A stretch of DNA of 36,332 nucleotides from an uncultured Spirochaetota bacterium (lineage in GTDB: Bacteria > Spirochaetota > Spirochaetia > Treponematales > UBA12059), in contig CALMRC010000073.1 of NCBI GenBank assembly GCA_937873275.1, positions 1 through 36,332 of the forward strand, written 5' to 3'. Of this stretch, positions 1-7,767 are shown piece by piece. How positions within the stretch are numbered: the first letter of the stretch is position 1; the number at the start of each line of letters is the position of its first letter. Below the pieces are notes generated by a model. It worked only from the letters and a program-made list of their open reading frames with translations. It did not search any database and was not told the DNA's origin. Both the position numbers and the translations under genes were made by a program.

Positions 1-549
1 CAGGCCCGTCACGCACACGGCGGAGGTAGCCGTGAATATCGAATTCAGGAACTCGAGCCCGCGGCCGTCGGGAGTCGCGAAGGGCATCATGAGGAGTAGT
101 GCCCCGGTCAGGATCACGAGAAGGAAGGAGCTTACGATCGTCTGGGCCGGATGCACGGAAAAGCGTTCGGTGAAGGCGGAGAGCTTCCGGACGCGGCCCG
201 CTATCTTGAGGATCAAGAAGCCGTTTCGAAGGAGCCGGGGGACGAGGCTTGAGGCCGCCTCTTCGGAGCCGGAAAAGGACAGGTACTTCGTGTACGCGAA
301 GAGGATCGTGAACCCGAATACGAAGAGCAGGGACGGAGCGTTCTTGCGGACGTGATTCCATTTATAGGAGGCTCCGGCGATTCCCGCCGCGGCCTCCCAG
401 AGGATCAACCCGAGAACCGCGAAGTCCAGGACGTGAAGGACGGCGGCCAGCATCCGGGAGGGTTCCGTCTGCTCCAGGAATAGCCCCACTACGCTCAGCA
501 GGAAGGCGGAAAGGACCAGGCGGCCGCGGTTGTCCATGTGGGCTAGCAT
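1..549 (-). CDS. TrkH/KtrB-type potassium uptake protein, N-terminal part (cut by window edge)
   Basis: Translating the minus strand from position 549 gives an open frame that runs off the window at base 1. It has several hydrophobic segments and then, at the edge, a first pore-loop reading FTATSAVCVTGL. That T-A-T-S-A-x-C-V-T-G-L pattern is the first selectivity-filter loop of the TrkH/KtrB family, preceded by the usual hydrophobic helix (LLVILTGALLLMMPFATP). The family forms the membrane pore of K+ uptake systems, working with a cytoplasmic RCK subunit (TrkA/KtrA); no such partner is visible here. The start is the ATG at 549 or the in-frame ATG at 537; neither has a clear Shine-Dalgarno sequence. 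About 180 residues are present. A charged stretch (residues about 100-125) separates the first hydrophobic helices from the family-typical helix. The gene is divergent from the aldo/keto reductase. Confidence 0.85.
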   Translation of the reverse strand, partial: MLAHMDNRGRLVLSAFLLSVVGLFLEQTEPSRMLAAVLHVLDFAVLGLILWEAAAGIAGASYKWNHVRKNAPSLLFVFGFTILFAYTKYLSFSGSEEAASSLVPRLLRNGFLILKIAGRVRKLSAFTERFSVHPAQTIVSSFLLVILTGALLLMMPFATPDGRGLEFLNSIFTATSAVCVTGL

Positions 550-631
550 ACCCAAGCGGTTGGATGCTTGTGAAGATACCCCGGCCCGGCGTATACGGCG
601 GCCGGCGGGATTAGAGCCGTAAGCTCGAGTG

Positions 632-660
632 TTCCGCTTTTATACGGATTCCGCTATACT
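632..660 (+). promoter_or_regulatory. Promoter of the aldo/keto reductase, probably leaderless
   Basis: TTCCGC (632-637) and TATACT (655-660) are separated by 17 bases. The ATG of the reductase follows only 7 bases after the -10 box, and no Shine-Dalgarno sequence precedes it. Transcription would therefore start at or next to the start codon. The -35 match is weak. Confidence 0.5.
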
Positions 661-667
661 CCCGGCC

Positions 668-1813
668 ATGCAATACCGAGCCTTCCCCAAGATTCCGGAT
701 CTCCCGATATCCGCCCTGAGCCTGGGGGCCATGCGCCTGCCCGTCCTGGCCGGCGACGACGGACGCGTCGATCCGGACGCCCTGGACGGCATGCTCCGGG
801 CCGCCGCCGAGGCGGGGATCAACTACCTGGACACCGCCTACATCTACCACAACGGAAGGAGCGAGGAGGCGGTGGGCCGATCCCTGGACCGCACGGGGCT
901 TCGCGGAAAATTCCTCCTGGCCACCAAGAGTCCCACCTGGATGGTCAAGTCCGAGTCGGACTGGGAGAAATTCCTCTCGGACCAGCTCGGGCGTCTGGGG
1001 ACGGAGCGGATCGACTTCTACCTCCTCCACGCCCTGACCACGCCCCGCTGGGAGAAGGTCCTCCGGTTGGGGGGGCTCGACTTCCTGCGGAAGGCCAAGG
1101 AGGACGGCCGGATCGGGCACATCGGGTTCTCCTTCCACGACTCCCTGGAGGTGTTCAAGCGGATCGTGGACGGCTGGGAGGGCTGGGAGTTCTGCCAGGT
1201 CCAGTACAACTATCTGGACACGGAGTTCCAGGCCGGCCGGGAGGGTATCCGGTACGCGGCCTCGAAGGAGCTCGGGGTCATCGTGATGGAGCCCCTCCGG
1301 GGAGGCGGCCTGGCCGTCCTGCCGCCGGAAGCCCGGGACGTCTTCGCCCGCTGGCCCGTGCCCCGGATGCCCGCGGAGTGGGCCCTCCGCTTCGCCCTGG
1401 ATCCCCAGGAGGTGGTGACCGTCCTCTCGGGCATGGGGTCCGAGTCCCAGGTCTGGGAGAACGCCGCGGTGGCGGACGCCGCCCGGTCCAACGCGGTCAC
1501 CGAAAAAGAGACGGCCCTGTACCGGGAAGTCCGCGCCTATTTCAAGGAAAAGATGCCCGTGCCCTGCACGACCTGCGGGTACTGCCTGCCCTGCCCGCAG
1601 AAGGTCCCGATCCCCGAGGTCTTCGCGATCTACAACACCTGGGCCGCCTTCCCCGATCGCCGGGAGGACCGCCGCCGGTGGTACGAATCCGCGTACCGCC
1701 GTTCCGGCATCGGGGGGGACGCCTGCGTCTCCTGCGGCCAGTGTACGGTGAAGTGTCCCCAGGGCATCGCGATCCCGGACCGCCTGGCGGAGGCCCACGG
1801 GCATCTTTCCTGA
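668..1813 (+). CDS. Aldo/keto reductase with C-terminal Fe-S cysteine motifs
   Basis: Product of 381 residues. The N-terminal TIM-barrel domain has the aldo/keto reductase tetrad: Asp55 and Tyr60 (in YLDTAYIYHNG), Lys87 (LATKS) and His121 (FYLLHA). These enzymes reduce carbonyls with NAD(P)H. The C-terminus carries two ferredoxin-like motifs, CTTCGYCLPCP and CVSCGQCTVKCP. This marks the subfamily of predicted oxidoreductases that also bind 4Fe-4S clusters, common in anaerobes; the substrate is unknown. The ATG at 668 is chosen because the protein then begins MQYRAF, the usual family start. An upstream in-frame GTG at 629 would add 13 residues that read through the promoter. The gene stands alone between a divergent transporter and fhs. 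Confidence 0.9.
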   Translation: MQYRAFPKIPDLPISALSLGAMRLPVLAGDDGRVDPDALDGMLRAAAEAGINYLDTAYIYHNGRSEEAVGRSLDRTGLRGKFLLATKSPTWMVKSESDWEKFLSDQLGRLGTERIDFYLLHALTTPRWEKVLRLGGLDFLRKAKEDGRIGHIGFSFHDSLEVFKRIVDGWEGWEFCQVQYNYLDTEFQAGREGIRYAASKELGVIVMEPLRGGGLAVLPPEARDVFARWPVPRMPAEWALRFALDPQEVVTVLSGMGSESQVWENAAVADAARSNAVTEKETALYREVRAYFKEKMPVPCTTCGYCLPCPQKVPIPEVFAIYNTWAAFPDRREDRRRWYESAYRRSGIGGDACVSCGQCTVKCPQGIAIPDRLAEAHGHLS

Positions 1814-1850
1814 ATCGCCGCTATTCTTAATTGGGTATGAAAATATTTAA

Positions 1851-1880
1851 TTGGACTCCCGTGCCCGGGTGGGTTAGCAT
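1851..1880 (+). promoter_or_regulatory. Promoter of fhs
   Basis: TTGGAC (1851-1856), an 18-base spacer and TAGCAT (1875-1880). The start codon at 1908 has a strong Shine-Dalgarno AAGGAGG at 1898-1904, so this gene has a normal short leader, unlike its neighbours. Confidence 0.45.
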
Positions 1881-1907
1881 TTATGTACCCTGGTTCAAGG
1901 AGGACCC

Positions 1908-3671
1908 ATGTCCGTCGAGAGACTCAAGCCCGTTCCCAGCGACATCGACGTAGCCCAAGCCGCGAACGTGAAGCCCATTACCGAGATCGCCGGCCGGTAC
2001 GGCATTCCCGCCGAACGCCTGGAGATGTACGGGGAGTACAAGGCCAAGGTGCGCCTGGAGTTCCTGCGGGAGAACGCCGCGGCGCCCAAGCGGGCCAAGT
2101 ACATCGACGTGACCGCCATCACCCCCACGCCCCTGGGGGAGGGAAAGACCACCACCACCGTGGGTCTGACCCAGGGTCTGGGACTCCTGGGCCGGAAGGC
2201 CATCTGCGCGATTCGTCAGCCTTCCATGGGCCCCACCTTCGGAATCAAGGGGGGGGCCGCGGGAGGCGGGTACAGCCAGATCGTGCCCATGGCGGACTTC
2301 AACCTCCACCTCACCGGGGACATTCACGCGGTGTCCGCGGCCCACAACCTCTGTTCCACCGCCCTGGACGCCCGGATCTACCACGAGGGGCGCTGGTCCG
2401 ACTCGTACTTCGAGAAGCTGGGCCTGCGGAAGCTCAACTTCGATCCTTACGAAGTCTGGTGGCGCCGGGTCCTGGACATGAACGACCGCACCCTCCGCAA
2501 GATCCTTGTCGGTGTGGGGGGCATCGAGAACGGTCCCCTCCGGGAGACGGGCTTCGACATCTCCGTGGCCAGCGAAGTTATGGCAATCCTGGCCCTGGCC
2601 ACGGACCTCCGGGATCTCCGGGAGCGGGTGGGACGCATCGTCCTGGGCCTGGACAAGTCCGGCAAGCAGGTGACCACCGAGGACCTGGGGGTGGCGGGAG
2701 CCATGACGATCCTGCTCAAGGATGCCCTGGCCCCGAACATCATGCAGACCCTGGAGGAGCAGCTGGCCTTCGTCCACGCGGGTCCCTTCGCGAACATCGC
2801 CCACGGCAACTCCTCCATCCTGGCGGACCTGGTGGGCGTCAAGGTCGGGGACTACCTGGTCACGGAAAGCGGCTTCGGCGCGGACATGGGCTTCGAGAAA
2901 TTCGTGGACATCAAGTGCCGGGCCAGCGGGATCTACCCGGACGCCGCCGTCCTGGTGGCCACCGTCCGGGCCCTCAAGATGCACGGCGGAGGACCCAAGG
3001 TCGTTCCCGGTAAGCCGCTGGCCTCGGAATACAAGGAAGAGAACCGGGAGCTCCTCAAGAAGGGCCTGGTCAACCTGAAGGCCCACCTGGGCATTCTCCG
3101 GAAATTCGGCGTACCCGCGGTGGTGGCCATCAACGCCTTCCCGACGGACACCCCGGCGGAATGGGACCTGATCCGCGAGGCCGCCCTGGATGCGGGCGCC
3201 TCGGACGCCGTCACGGCCTTCCATTGGGCCGAGGGCGGGGAGGGGGCCGCCCCCCTGGCGGAGGCGGTCGAGAGGGCGGCCTCCAAACCCAGCGACGTGA
3301 AGCCCCTCTATTCCCTCGACCTCTCCCTGGAGGAGAAGATCGAGAGGATCGCAATGGAGGTCTACGGCGCCGGGTCCATCGAGTACAGCCCCGCGGCCCG
3401 GAAAGCCCTGGAGGGCTATTCCAAGCTCGGGTACGACAAGCTTCCCGTCTGCATGGCCAAGACCCAGTACTCCCTGAGCCACGATCCCGCCGTGAAGGGG
3501 GCCCCGTCGGGATTCGCCTTCCCGATCAGCGACATCCGGCTCTCCGCGGGCGCGGGCTTCATCTATCCCCTGATCGGGGAGATCAACACCATGCCGGGCC
3601 TGCCCTCCAAGCCGGGGTACGTCGGCATGGACATCGACCCCGAGACGGGGAGGATCACGGGGTTGTCGTGA
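1908..3671 (+). CDS. fhs: Formate-tetrahydrofolate ligase
   Basis: Product of 587 residues. The enzyme joins formate to tetrahydrofolate using ATP, giving 10-formyl-THF; it feeds purine synthesis and, in acetogens, the methyl branch of the Wood-Ljungdahl pathway. The ATP-binding loop TPLGEGKTTT lies at residues 74-83. Other family landmarks are RQPSMGPTFGIKGGAAGGGYSQ (about 105-125), a long central domain including AHGNSSI, and the C-terminal SAGAGFIYPL and TMPGLP motifs. Length is a little above the bacterial norm of about 555. The ATG at 1908 is preceded by AAGGAGG. fhs is typical of anaerobic spirochaetes and clostridia. No other one-carbon genes are next to it, so acetogenesis cannot be inferred from this window. 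Confidence 0.97.
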   Translation: MSVERLKPVPSDIDVAQAANVKPITEIAGRYGIPAERLEMYGEYKAKVRLEFLRENAAAPKRAKYIDVTAITPTPLGEGKTTTTVGLTQGLGLLGRKAICAIRQPSMGPTFGIKGGAAGGGYSQIVPMADFNLHLTGDIHAVSAAHNLCSTALDARIYHEGRWSDSYFEKLGLRKLNFDPYEVWWRRVLDMNDRTLRKILVGVGGIENGPLRETGFDISVASEVMAILALATDLRDLRERVGRIVLGLDKSGKQVTTEDLGVAGAMTILLKDALAPNIMQTLEEQLAFVHAGPFANIAHGNSSILADLVGVKVGDYLVTESGFGADMGFEKFVDIKCRASGIYPDAAVLVATVRALKMHGGGPKVVPGKPLASEYKEENRELLKKGLVNLKAHLGILRKFGVPAVVAINAFPTDTPAEWDLIREAALDAGASDAVTAFHWAEGGEGAAPLAEAVERAASKPSDVKPLYSLDLSLEEKIERIAMEVYGAGSIEYSPAARKALEGYSKLGYDKLPVCMAKTQYSLSHDPAVKGAPSGFAFPISDIRLSAGAGFIYPLIGEINTMPGLPSKPGYVGMDIDPETGRITGLS

Positions 3672-3800
3672 ATGGTGGACTGTGGTCGGTGGACGGTGAC
3701 GGCTGAAGGTACCTGATACCATTCACGTACCGGCGTGAATATGTATCGATATCTGAAGCCACTTCCGTTTACTGTTCACCGTCCACCGTTTACTGTAAAA
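3672..3800. repeat. Heptamer-like repeats and hairpin between fhs and lgt
   Basis: After the fhs stop there is a run of GGTGGAC/CGGTGGACGGTGA words (3674-3703). Near lgt the complementary words TTCACCGTCCACCG appear (3775-3788), with CCGTTTACTGT present twice (from about 3766 and 3786). The two blocks form an imperfect inverted repeat enclosing about 70 bases. Between them lies the hairpin ATTCACG-TACCGG-CGTGAAT (3721-3740), which has no T-run. The unit resembles the GTTCACC-type heptamer arrays found in intergenic DNA of some environmental bacteria, from memory only. Confidence 0.5.
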
Positions 3801-3807
3801 TATCCCC

Positions 3808-4839
3808 ATGACTCCTCTCTACACCCTCTTTCCCTCCTGGATCTCCCCGGAGATCATCCCCGGACTTCCGTTCCGGTGGTACGGGCTCATGTACCTGGTG
3901 GCCTTCGGGATCACCTACCTGCTTTTCCAGCGACAGGTCCGGCGGGAAAAGCTGGGCTGGTCCGAGGACGAAGTCTCGAACTTCTTCCTGGCCGCCATCC
4001 TGGGTCTCATATTGGGCGCCCGGCTCTTCGGGACCTTCCTCTACGAGCCGACGGGTCTGTACTGGCGCAAGCCCTGGCTGGTGATCTGGCCCTTCGACGA
4101 GGCGGGGCGCTTCACAGGCTTCCAGGGGATGAGCTTCCACGGCGGGCTCGTCGGAGTCGTGGTCGGGACCGTGATCTACGCCCGCCGGAAGGCCCTGGAC
4201 TACTGGGAATGGGCGGACCGGATGGCGGTGTCCGTACCCCTGGGCTACACCTTCGGCCGCCTGGGCAATTTCATCAACGGGGAGCTCTGGGGCAAGGTTA
4301 CCTCGGGACGCCTGGGAATGGTCTTTCCCCACGCGGAGCGGTTCCCGACCTCGGAGTCCTGGGTCCGGGAGGTGGCGGAGAAAGCCGGGATGGCCCTGGA
4401 CTCCGCCCGGATCAACCTGCCCCGCCATCCCTCCCAGCTCTACGAGGCCTTCTTCGAGGGCATCGTGCTCTGGGTGGTGATGTGGTTCCTCGTCCGCCCC
4501 CGGCGTCCCTACAAGGGCTTCGCGGTGGGGGCCTACCTCATCGGGTACGGGGCGATCCGGTTCGTCATCGAGTACTTCCGGGAGCCGGACTCGGGCCTGG
4601 GCTACATCCTCAAGTTCGGGGACCCGAACGCCCCGATCCATACCTTCACCACCCTGTGGAACTTTTCCATGGGCCAGATCCTCTGCTTCCTTATGATCGC
4701 GGCGGGGGTAGGGTTCCTGGCCTGGCGGAAGAACGCGTCCGTACGGGAAGCGGCAGCGGCGCGGACGGTACGGGGCGGTTCCGGGGATCCCTCCCGCCGC
4801 AAGCGGGAGGCCCGCAAGCTCCGCAGGAAGATAGGATAG
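3808..4839 (+). CDS. lgt: Prolipoprotein diacylglyceryl transferase
   Basis: Product of 343 residues, a multi-pass inner-membrane enzyme. It transfers diacylglycerol from phosphatidylglycerol to the lipobox cysteine of prolipoproteins, the first step of lipoprotein maturation. The signature GRLGNFINGELWG is at residues 150-162, with the conserved Arg at 151. SFHGGLVG at 109-116 holds the conserved His111. RHPSQLYEAFFEGI and FVIEYFREPD follow as in the family. The C-terminus ends in a basic tail of about 30 residues (RRKREARKLRRK) beyond the last helix. A TAAAAT box (3796-3801) sits 6 bases before the ATG and no Shine-Dalgarno is present, so the transcript may be leaderless. Several lipoproteins encoded in this window would be its substrates. 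Confidence 0.95.
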   Translation: MTPLYTLFPSWISPEIIPGLPFRWYGLMYLVAFGITYLLFQRQVRREKLGWSEDEVSNFFLAAILGLILGARLFGTFLYEPTGLYWRKPWLVIWPFDEAGRFTGFQGMSFHGGLVGVVVGTVIYARRKALDYWEWADRMAVSVPLGYTFGRLGNFINGELWGKVTSGRLGMVFPHAERFPTSESWVREVAEKAGMALDSARINLPRHPSQLYEAFFEGIVLWVVMWFLVRPRRPYKGFAVGAYLIGYGAIRFVIEYFREPDSGLGYILKFGDPNAPIHTFTTLWNFSMGQILCFLMIAAGVGFLAWRKNASVREAAAARTVRGGSGDPSRRKREARKLRRKIG

Positions 4840-4841
4840 AG

Positions 4842-4859
4842 CCGGGCGCTCCCGCCCGG
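4842..4859. terminator. GC-rich hairpin between convergent genes
   Basis: CCGGGCG (4842-4848), loop CTCC, CGCCCGG (4853-4859) directly after the lgt stop, followed by further CCGCCCGG. There is no T-run, so intrinsic termination is doubtful. Its place between convergent genes fits a bidirectional 3' end. Confidence 0.35.
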
Positions 4860-4885
4860 AAACCGCCCGGCCGGATCGTACCCGA

Positions 4886-5509
4886 TCAGGCCGGAAGGAC
4901 CCCCGCGGCCTCCAAGGCCAGGGCCGCGGCGGTCAGGAGGGCCCCTCCGGCCGCCGCAAGGACTTCCTCCCGGGTCGGCTTCGGGGAAGCCCCCCGAAGC
5001 CCGGATCCCCGGCGGTCCAGCTCGAACCGGGCCCATCCGCAGGAGGCGGCCGCCAGGATCGCCCAGGCGAGCATCTCGTAGATCATCCCCCGGGAGAAGA
5101 CCCGGAAGGTCGGCGTGATCCGCTGGGCGTAGGGAACCAGGAACGAGTTGGTCCCGGCCTTCACTCCTGCGTACAGGAAGCCCCAGGCCGCGGCCAGGTA
5201 GCCCGCGGGCAGGCCCCGGATCCGGAGCAGGAGGTTCCCTGCCAGGACGGCGGCCGCGGTCAGGGCCCCCCCGGCCGCGGAGAAACCGATCCCGGAGGGT
5301 CCCGCCCGCAGCAGGCCCTCGGGCAGGAAGAGGTAGCTCACGTACCAGGCGACCAGGAAGGCCAGGCCGCCGACGCCGGCGGCCCGGAGGATACGGACGG
5401 CCAGGGACGGGGCTGTCAGGAAGGGGATCAGCTTGTCCGGCGGGACGCCGTCCGGGGCGGCGGGATCCGGACCGGCTCCCCGGCCTCCCTTACGGTTCGT
5501 TGCGCTCAT
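4886..5509 (-). CDS. Integral membrane protein of unknown function (207 aa)
   Basis: I do not recognise a family. The protein starts with a hydrophilic Gly/Pro-rich stretch of about 30 residues. About five or six hydrophobic helices follow (for example GVGGLAFLVAWYVSYLFL, ALTAAAVLAGNLLL, MLAWAILAAASCGW and a final alanine-rich helix). Its start at 5509 overlaps the last 20 bases of the preceding gene (5490-5846), so the two are probably translationally coupled. It is the last gene of the minus-strand operon with pfk and converges on lgt. A role with its small membrane neighbour is likely but unproven. Confidence 0.7.
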   Translation of the reverse strand: MSATNRKGGRGAGPDPAAPDGVPPDKLIPFLTAPSLAVRILRAAGVGGLAFLVAWYVSYLFLPEGLLRAGPSGIGFSAAGGALTAAAVLAGNLLLRIRGLPAGYLAAAWGFLYAGVKAGTNSFLVPYAQRITPTFRVFSRGMIYEMLAWAILAAASCGWARFELDRRGSGLRGASPKPTREEVLAAAGGALLTAAALALEAAGVLPA

Positions 5510-5846
5510 CGACGACCCCCTCGTTCGATTTCTTCAGTCTCTTCACCAAGGACCCGGCGCCCTGTCCGATCAGCAGGACCAGGATTCCGTACACCCAGAC
5601 CGGGAGGTTCCGGCCGAAGGCCAGGACGTAGAGGTACGGGGCCGCCGTGGCGGCCAGGAAGACGGCGCTCCAGAGGCCGGTCCGGCCGCCGGATTTCCGG
5701 GCCAGAGACCGCAGGAGCCGGTAGAGGGAATAATAGAACACCGGGCCGGAGCCCAGGAAGATCGCCAGGAAGACCGCGGGATTCACCCCGTAGGTATCCC
5801 GGGCCCGGGACATGACTCCCGCGGCCCAGTCCGCTATACCCCGCAT
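5490..5846 (-). CDS. Small membrane protein (118 aa)
   Basis: Not recognised. It has an N-terminal amphipathic stretch, a hydrophobic segment (PAVFLAIFLGSGPVFYYSLYRL), a basic loop (RSLARKSGGR), and two more hydrophobic segments (WSAVFLAATAAPYLYVLAFG and VWVYGILVLLIGQGAGSL). It ends in a charged tail. A Shine-Dalgarno GGGGGAGG lies just before the ATG at 5846. It follows pfk by 39 bases and overlaps the next gene by 20 bases. The pattern of three membrane segments with a lysine-rich C-terminus says little about function. Confidence 0.7.
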   Translation of the reverse strand: MRGIADWAAGVMSRARDTYGVNPAVFLAIFLGSGPVFYYSLYRLLRSLARKSGGRTGLWSAVFLAATAAPYLYVLAFGRNLPVWVYGILVLLIGQGAGSLVKRLKKSNEGVVDERNEP

Positions 5847-5885
5847 CGGACCTCCCCCGTCCCCCTGCCGCCAAGCACCCCCGCC

Positions 5886-6989
5886 TCACTCGTCGCCCAT
5901 GCAGGTGCCCACCAGGCGGGCGGTCTGGATGAGGCGGTGGTCCCGGGGGACGGGCTTGATCCTGCCGGCGACTTCCGAGAGGGGGACCGCGTCGATCCGC
6001 TCCCCCGAGAGGCACACCATCTTGCCGTAGTCCCCCCGGGCCAGCATCTTAGCGGCCTCGGTGCCGAAGGCCGTGGCCAGGAGGCGGTCGTAGGGGCTGG
6101 GAACTCCTCCCCGCTGGAGGTAGCCCAGGACGGTCACCCGGGTCTCCATGCCGACGGCCTCCTGGATCTCCGAGGCCACCCGGTACCCGATGGACGGGTG
6201 GGTCATCTTCTCCCGGGCCTTCTTCCGGTCCTTCTTGGAGAGCTTGGACTCTTCCGCGGACAGGGCGCCCTCGGCCACCACGACGATGGAAAAGCTCTTG
6301 CCCTCCTTGGCGCGGTTCGTCAGGTGCCGGGCGATGGAGTCGATCTCGTAGGGGATCTCGGGAAGGAGAACCACGTCTCCGCCCCCGGCGATCCCCGCGT
6401 ACAAGGACAGCCAGCCCGCCTTGTGGCCCATCAGCTCGATGACCATGATCCGGTTGTGGGAGAGGGCGGTGGAGTGGAGGCGGTCGATGGCCTCGGTGGC
6501 GATGTCCACGGCGGAGTGGAAGCCGAAGGTCACGTCCGTCCCCCACAGGTCGTTGTCGATGGTCTTGGGAAGGCCGATGACGTTCAGCCCCGATTCCTGG
6601 AGCAGGTGGGCCGTGGTCTGGGTCCCGTTGCCCCCCAGCACGACCAGGGCGTCCAGGCCCATCTTCCGGTAGTTCTCCCGGATGAGCTCCGGGGCGGAGC
6701 TGCCCGCGTCCGCGTCCGTCTCCGCCCCGTCGTCCCGGCCCTTGAAGGGCTTTTCCCGGGAAGATCCCAGGATGGTGCCCCCCAGGGTCAGGATACCCGA
6801 GAAATCGGCGGATGCGAGGTCCCGGGAATCCCCCAGGATGAGGCCCCGGTAGCCGTTGGAGATCCCCACGGCCCGCATCCCGTAGGCGTCGCAGGCCGCC
6901 TTGGCGACCCCCCGGATCGCGGCGTTCAGGCCGGGGCAGTCCCCCCCGCTGGTGAGGATGCCGAAGGTCTTGGTGGCGCTCCGGGGCAT
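5886..6989 (-). CDS. pfkA: 6-phosphofructokinase, group III type
   Basis: Product of 367 residues. It phosphorylates fructose 6-phosphate to the 1,6-bisphosphate in glycolysis. ILTSGGDCPGLNAAI (11-25) is the phosphate-donor loop. GGNGTQ is at 119-124 and PKTIDND at 141-147 with catalytic Asp145. The donor is set largely by two positions equivalent to E. coli Gly104 and Gly124. Here they are Gly (GGNG) and Lys (PKTIDND), the mix seen in ATP-using group III enzymes of actinobacteria; PPi enzymes usually have Asp and Lys. The residue before that Gly is Asn where Asp is normal, which is unusual because the Asp helps bind magnesium. The ATG at 6989 has AAGGAGG just upstream. It is second in an operon behind the SDR-like gene, 14 bases away. 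Confidence 0.93.
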   Translation of the reverse strand: MPRSATKTFGILTSGGDCPGLNAAIRGVAKAACDAYGMRAVGISNGYRGLILGDSRDLASADFSGILTLGGTILGSSREKPFKGRDDGAETDADAGSSAPELIRENYRKMGLDALVVLGGNGTQTTAHLLQESGLNVIGLPKTIDNDLWGTDVTFGFHSAVDIATEAIDRLHSTALSHNRIMVIELMGHKAGWLSLYAGIAGGGDVVLLPEIPYEIDSIARHLTNRAKEGKSFSIVVVAEGALSAEESKLSKKDRKKAREKMTHPSIGYRVASEIQEAVGMETRVTVLGYLQRGGVPSPYDRLLATAFGTEAAKMLARGDYGKMVCLSGERIDAVPLSEVAGRIKPVPRDHRLIQTARLVGTCMGDE

Positions 6990-7003
6990 GGTCCCTCCTT
7001 GGG

Positions 7004-7717
7004 TCAGGGCCGGTTGAAGAGGGTGCTCTTTCCCGTGAACCGCAGGATACGTCCCGGCCGGCGTTCCGGGGGGGCCTGCAGGATCCGGGACAGGTACTGG
7101 GCCGCCAGGTCGTCCTGGGGGCAGGAATCCTGGACCGCCCAGACGTCGTAGGGGGCGTCCGGGGCGGATTCCGCCAGGGCGGCGGCGAAGGCCGAAACCG
7201 CCCCGAAGGCCGCCGCGGCCGCGGGGTCCCGGGGGGGCTGGCCCCGGTCCGCCAGGACGATGACAAGCCGGCCGGGCCCTCCCCCGGAGCCCCGGGCCGC
7301 GAAGTGGGTCAGGAGTTCCCGGGCGAGCCAGAGGAAGGAGAGGGCCCGGTCCTGCAGGATCCTCTCGATCTCCGCGGGCTTCGCCGCCAGGCCCGTCCCG
7401 GTTCCCGGGGAGGCCACGAGGATGGCCTCGTCCACGGATCCGAAGCGGACGGAGGCCTCCAGGACGGCGGAACGGGCGGAGACGAAGGAGGGCGGATTCC
7501 AGAGGATCGGCGGATCCTCGGCGGGGCGGGGGCTTTCGGCGGGCGCCTCGGCGTCCCCGGCCTCGGAGGGTTCTCCGCGCCGCCCTTTTTTTCCGCCCCG
7601 GCTTTCCCCGGTACCCGGGAGGAGGGCGGCTACGGTTCGGCCCAGGGCGCGGGCTTCCCCGGCCGCGGCCCGGGCCAGGGGATCGTCGTAGGGAGCCACG
7701 AGCGTTGTCTTTTTCAC
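7004..7717 (-). CDS. SDR-like (Rossmann-type) protein, probably degenerate, 237 aa
   Basis: Not assigned to a known enzyme. The order of motifs resembles a short-chain dehydrogenase. A beta strand MKKTTLVAP is followed by a long charged insert (residues 45-70, Gly/Lys/Glu/Pro rich). Then come SVDEAILVASP, a central helix ending LELLTHF-like, a strand GRLVIVLADRG, and a helix where the Tyr-x-x-x-Lys pair should be but is replaced by AAFGAVSAFAAAL. The glycine-rich cofactor loop is also missing. It may be a non-catalytic relative or a different Rossmann protein. The start is GTG at 7717. A TACACT box ends 6 bases before it with TTGCGG 17 bases further upstream, so the transcript may be leaderless. 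First gene of the pfk operon, divergent from nadE. Confidence 0.55.
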   Translation of the reverse strand: MKKTTLVAPYDDPLARAAAGEARALGRTVAALLPGTGESRGGKKGRRGEPSEAGDAEAPAESPRPAEDPPILWNPPSFVSARSAVLEASVRFGSVDEAILVASPGTGTGLAAKPAEIERILQDRALSFLWLARELLTHFAARGSGGGPGRLVIVLADRGQPPRDPAAAAAFGAVSAFAAALAESAPDAPYDVWAVQDSCPQDDLAAQYLSRILQAPPERRPGRILRFTGKSTLFNRP

Positions 7718-7723
7718 GGCCCC

Positions 7724-7752
7724 AGTGTACTATGGCCCCCGTCGCTCCGCAA
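7724..7752 (-). promoter_or_regulatory. Promoter of the SDR-like/pfk operon, overlapping the nadE promoter region
   Basis: On the minus strand TTGCGG (7747-7752), 17-base spacer, TACACT (7724-7729), then 6 bases to the GTG at 7717. On the plus strand TGTACT (7726-7731) could serve nadE, whose Shine-Dalgarno and GTG follow at 7756-7770. The two promoters share the same bases, so the divergent genes may be regulated together. Confidence 0.5.
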
Positions 7753-7767
7753 GGCGAGGAGGCTCCC

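Noticed and set aside
32-355. Plus-strand open frame over the first 350 bases
   Set aside because: It is the antisense of the TrkH-type gene, whose minus-strand translation gives a clear pore-loop motif. The plus-strand product has no recognisable feature.
629-667. Upstream GTG start for the aldo/keto reductase
   Set aside because: It would translate through the -10 box, and family proteins begin at the later ATG.
4979-4999. Hairpin with arms CTTCGGGG and CCCCGAAG as another repeat A
   Set aside because: It shares only about 11 bases with repeat A and lies within the C-terminal part of a membrane protein gene. Too short to claim.
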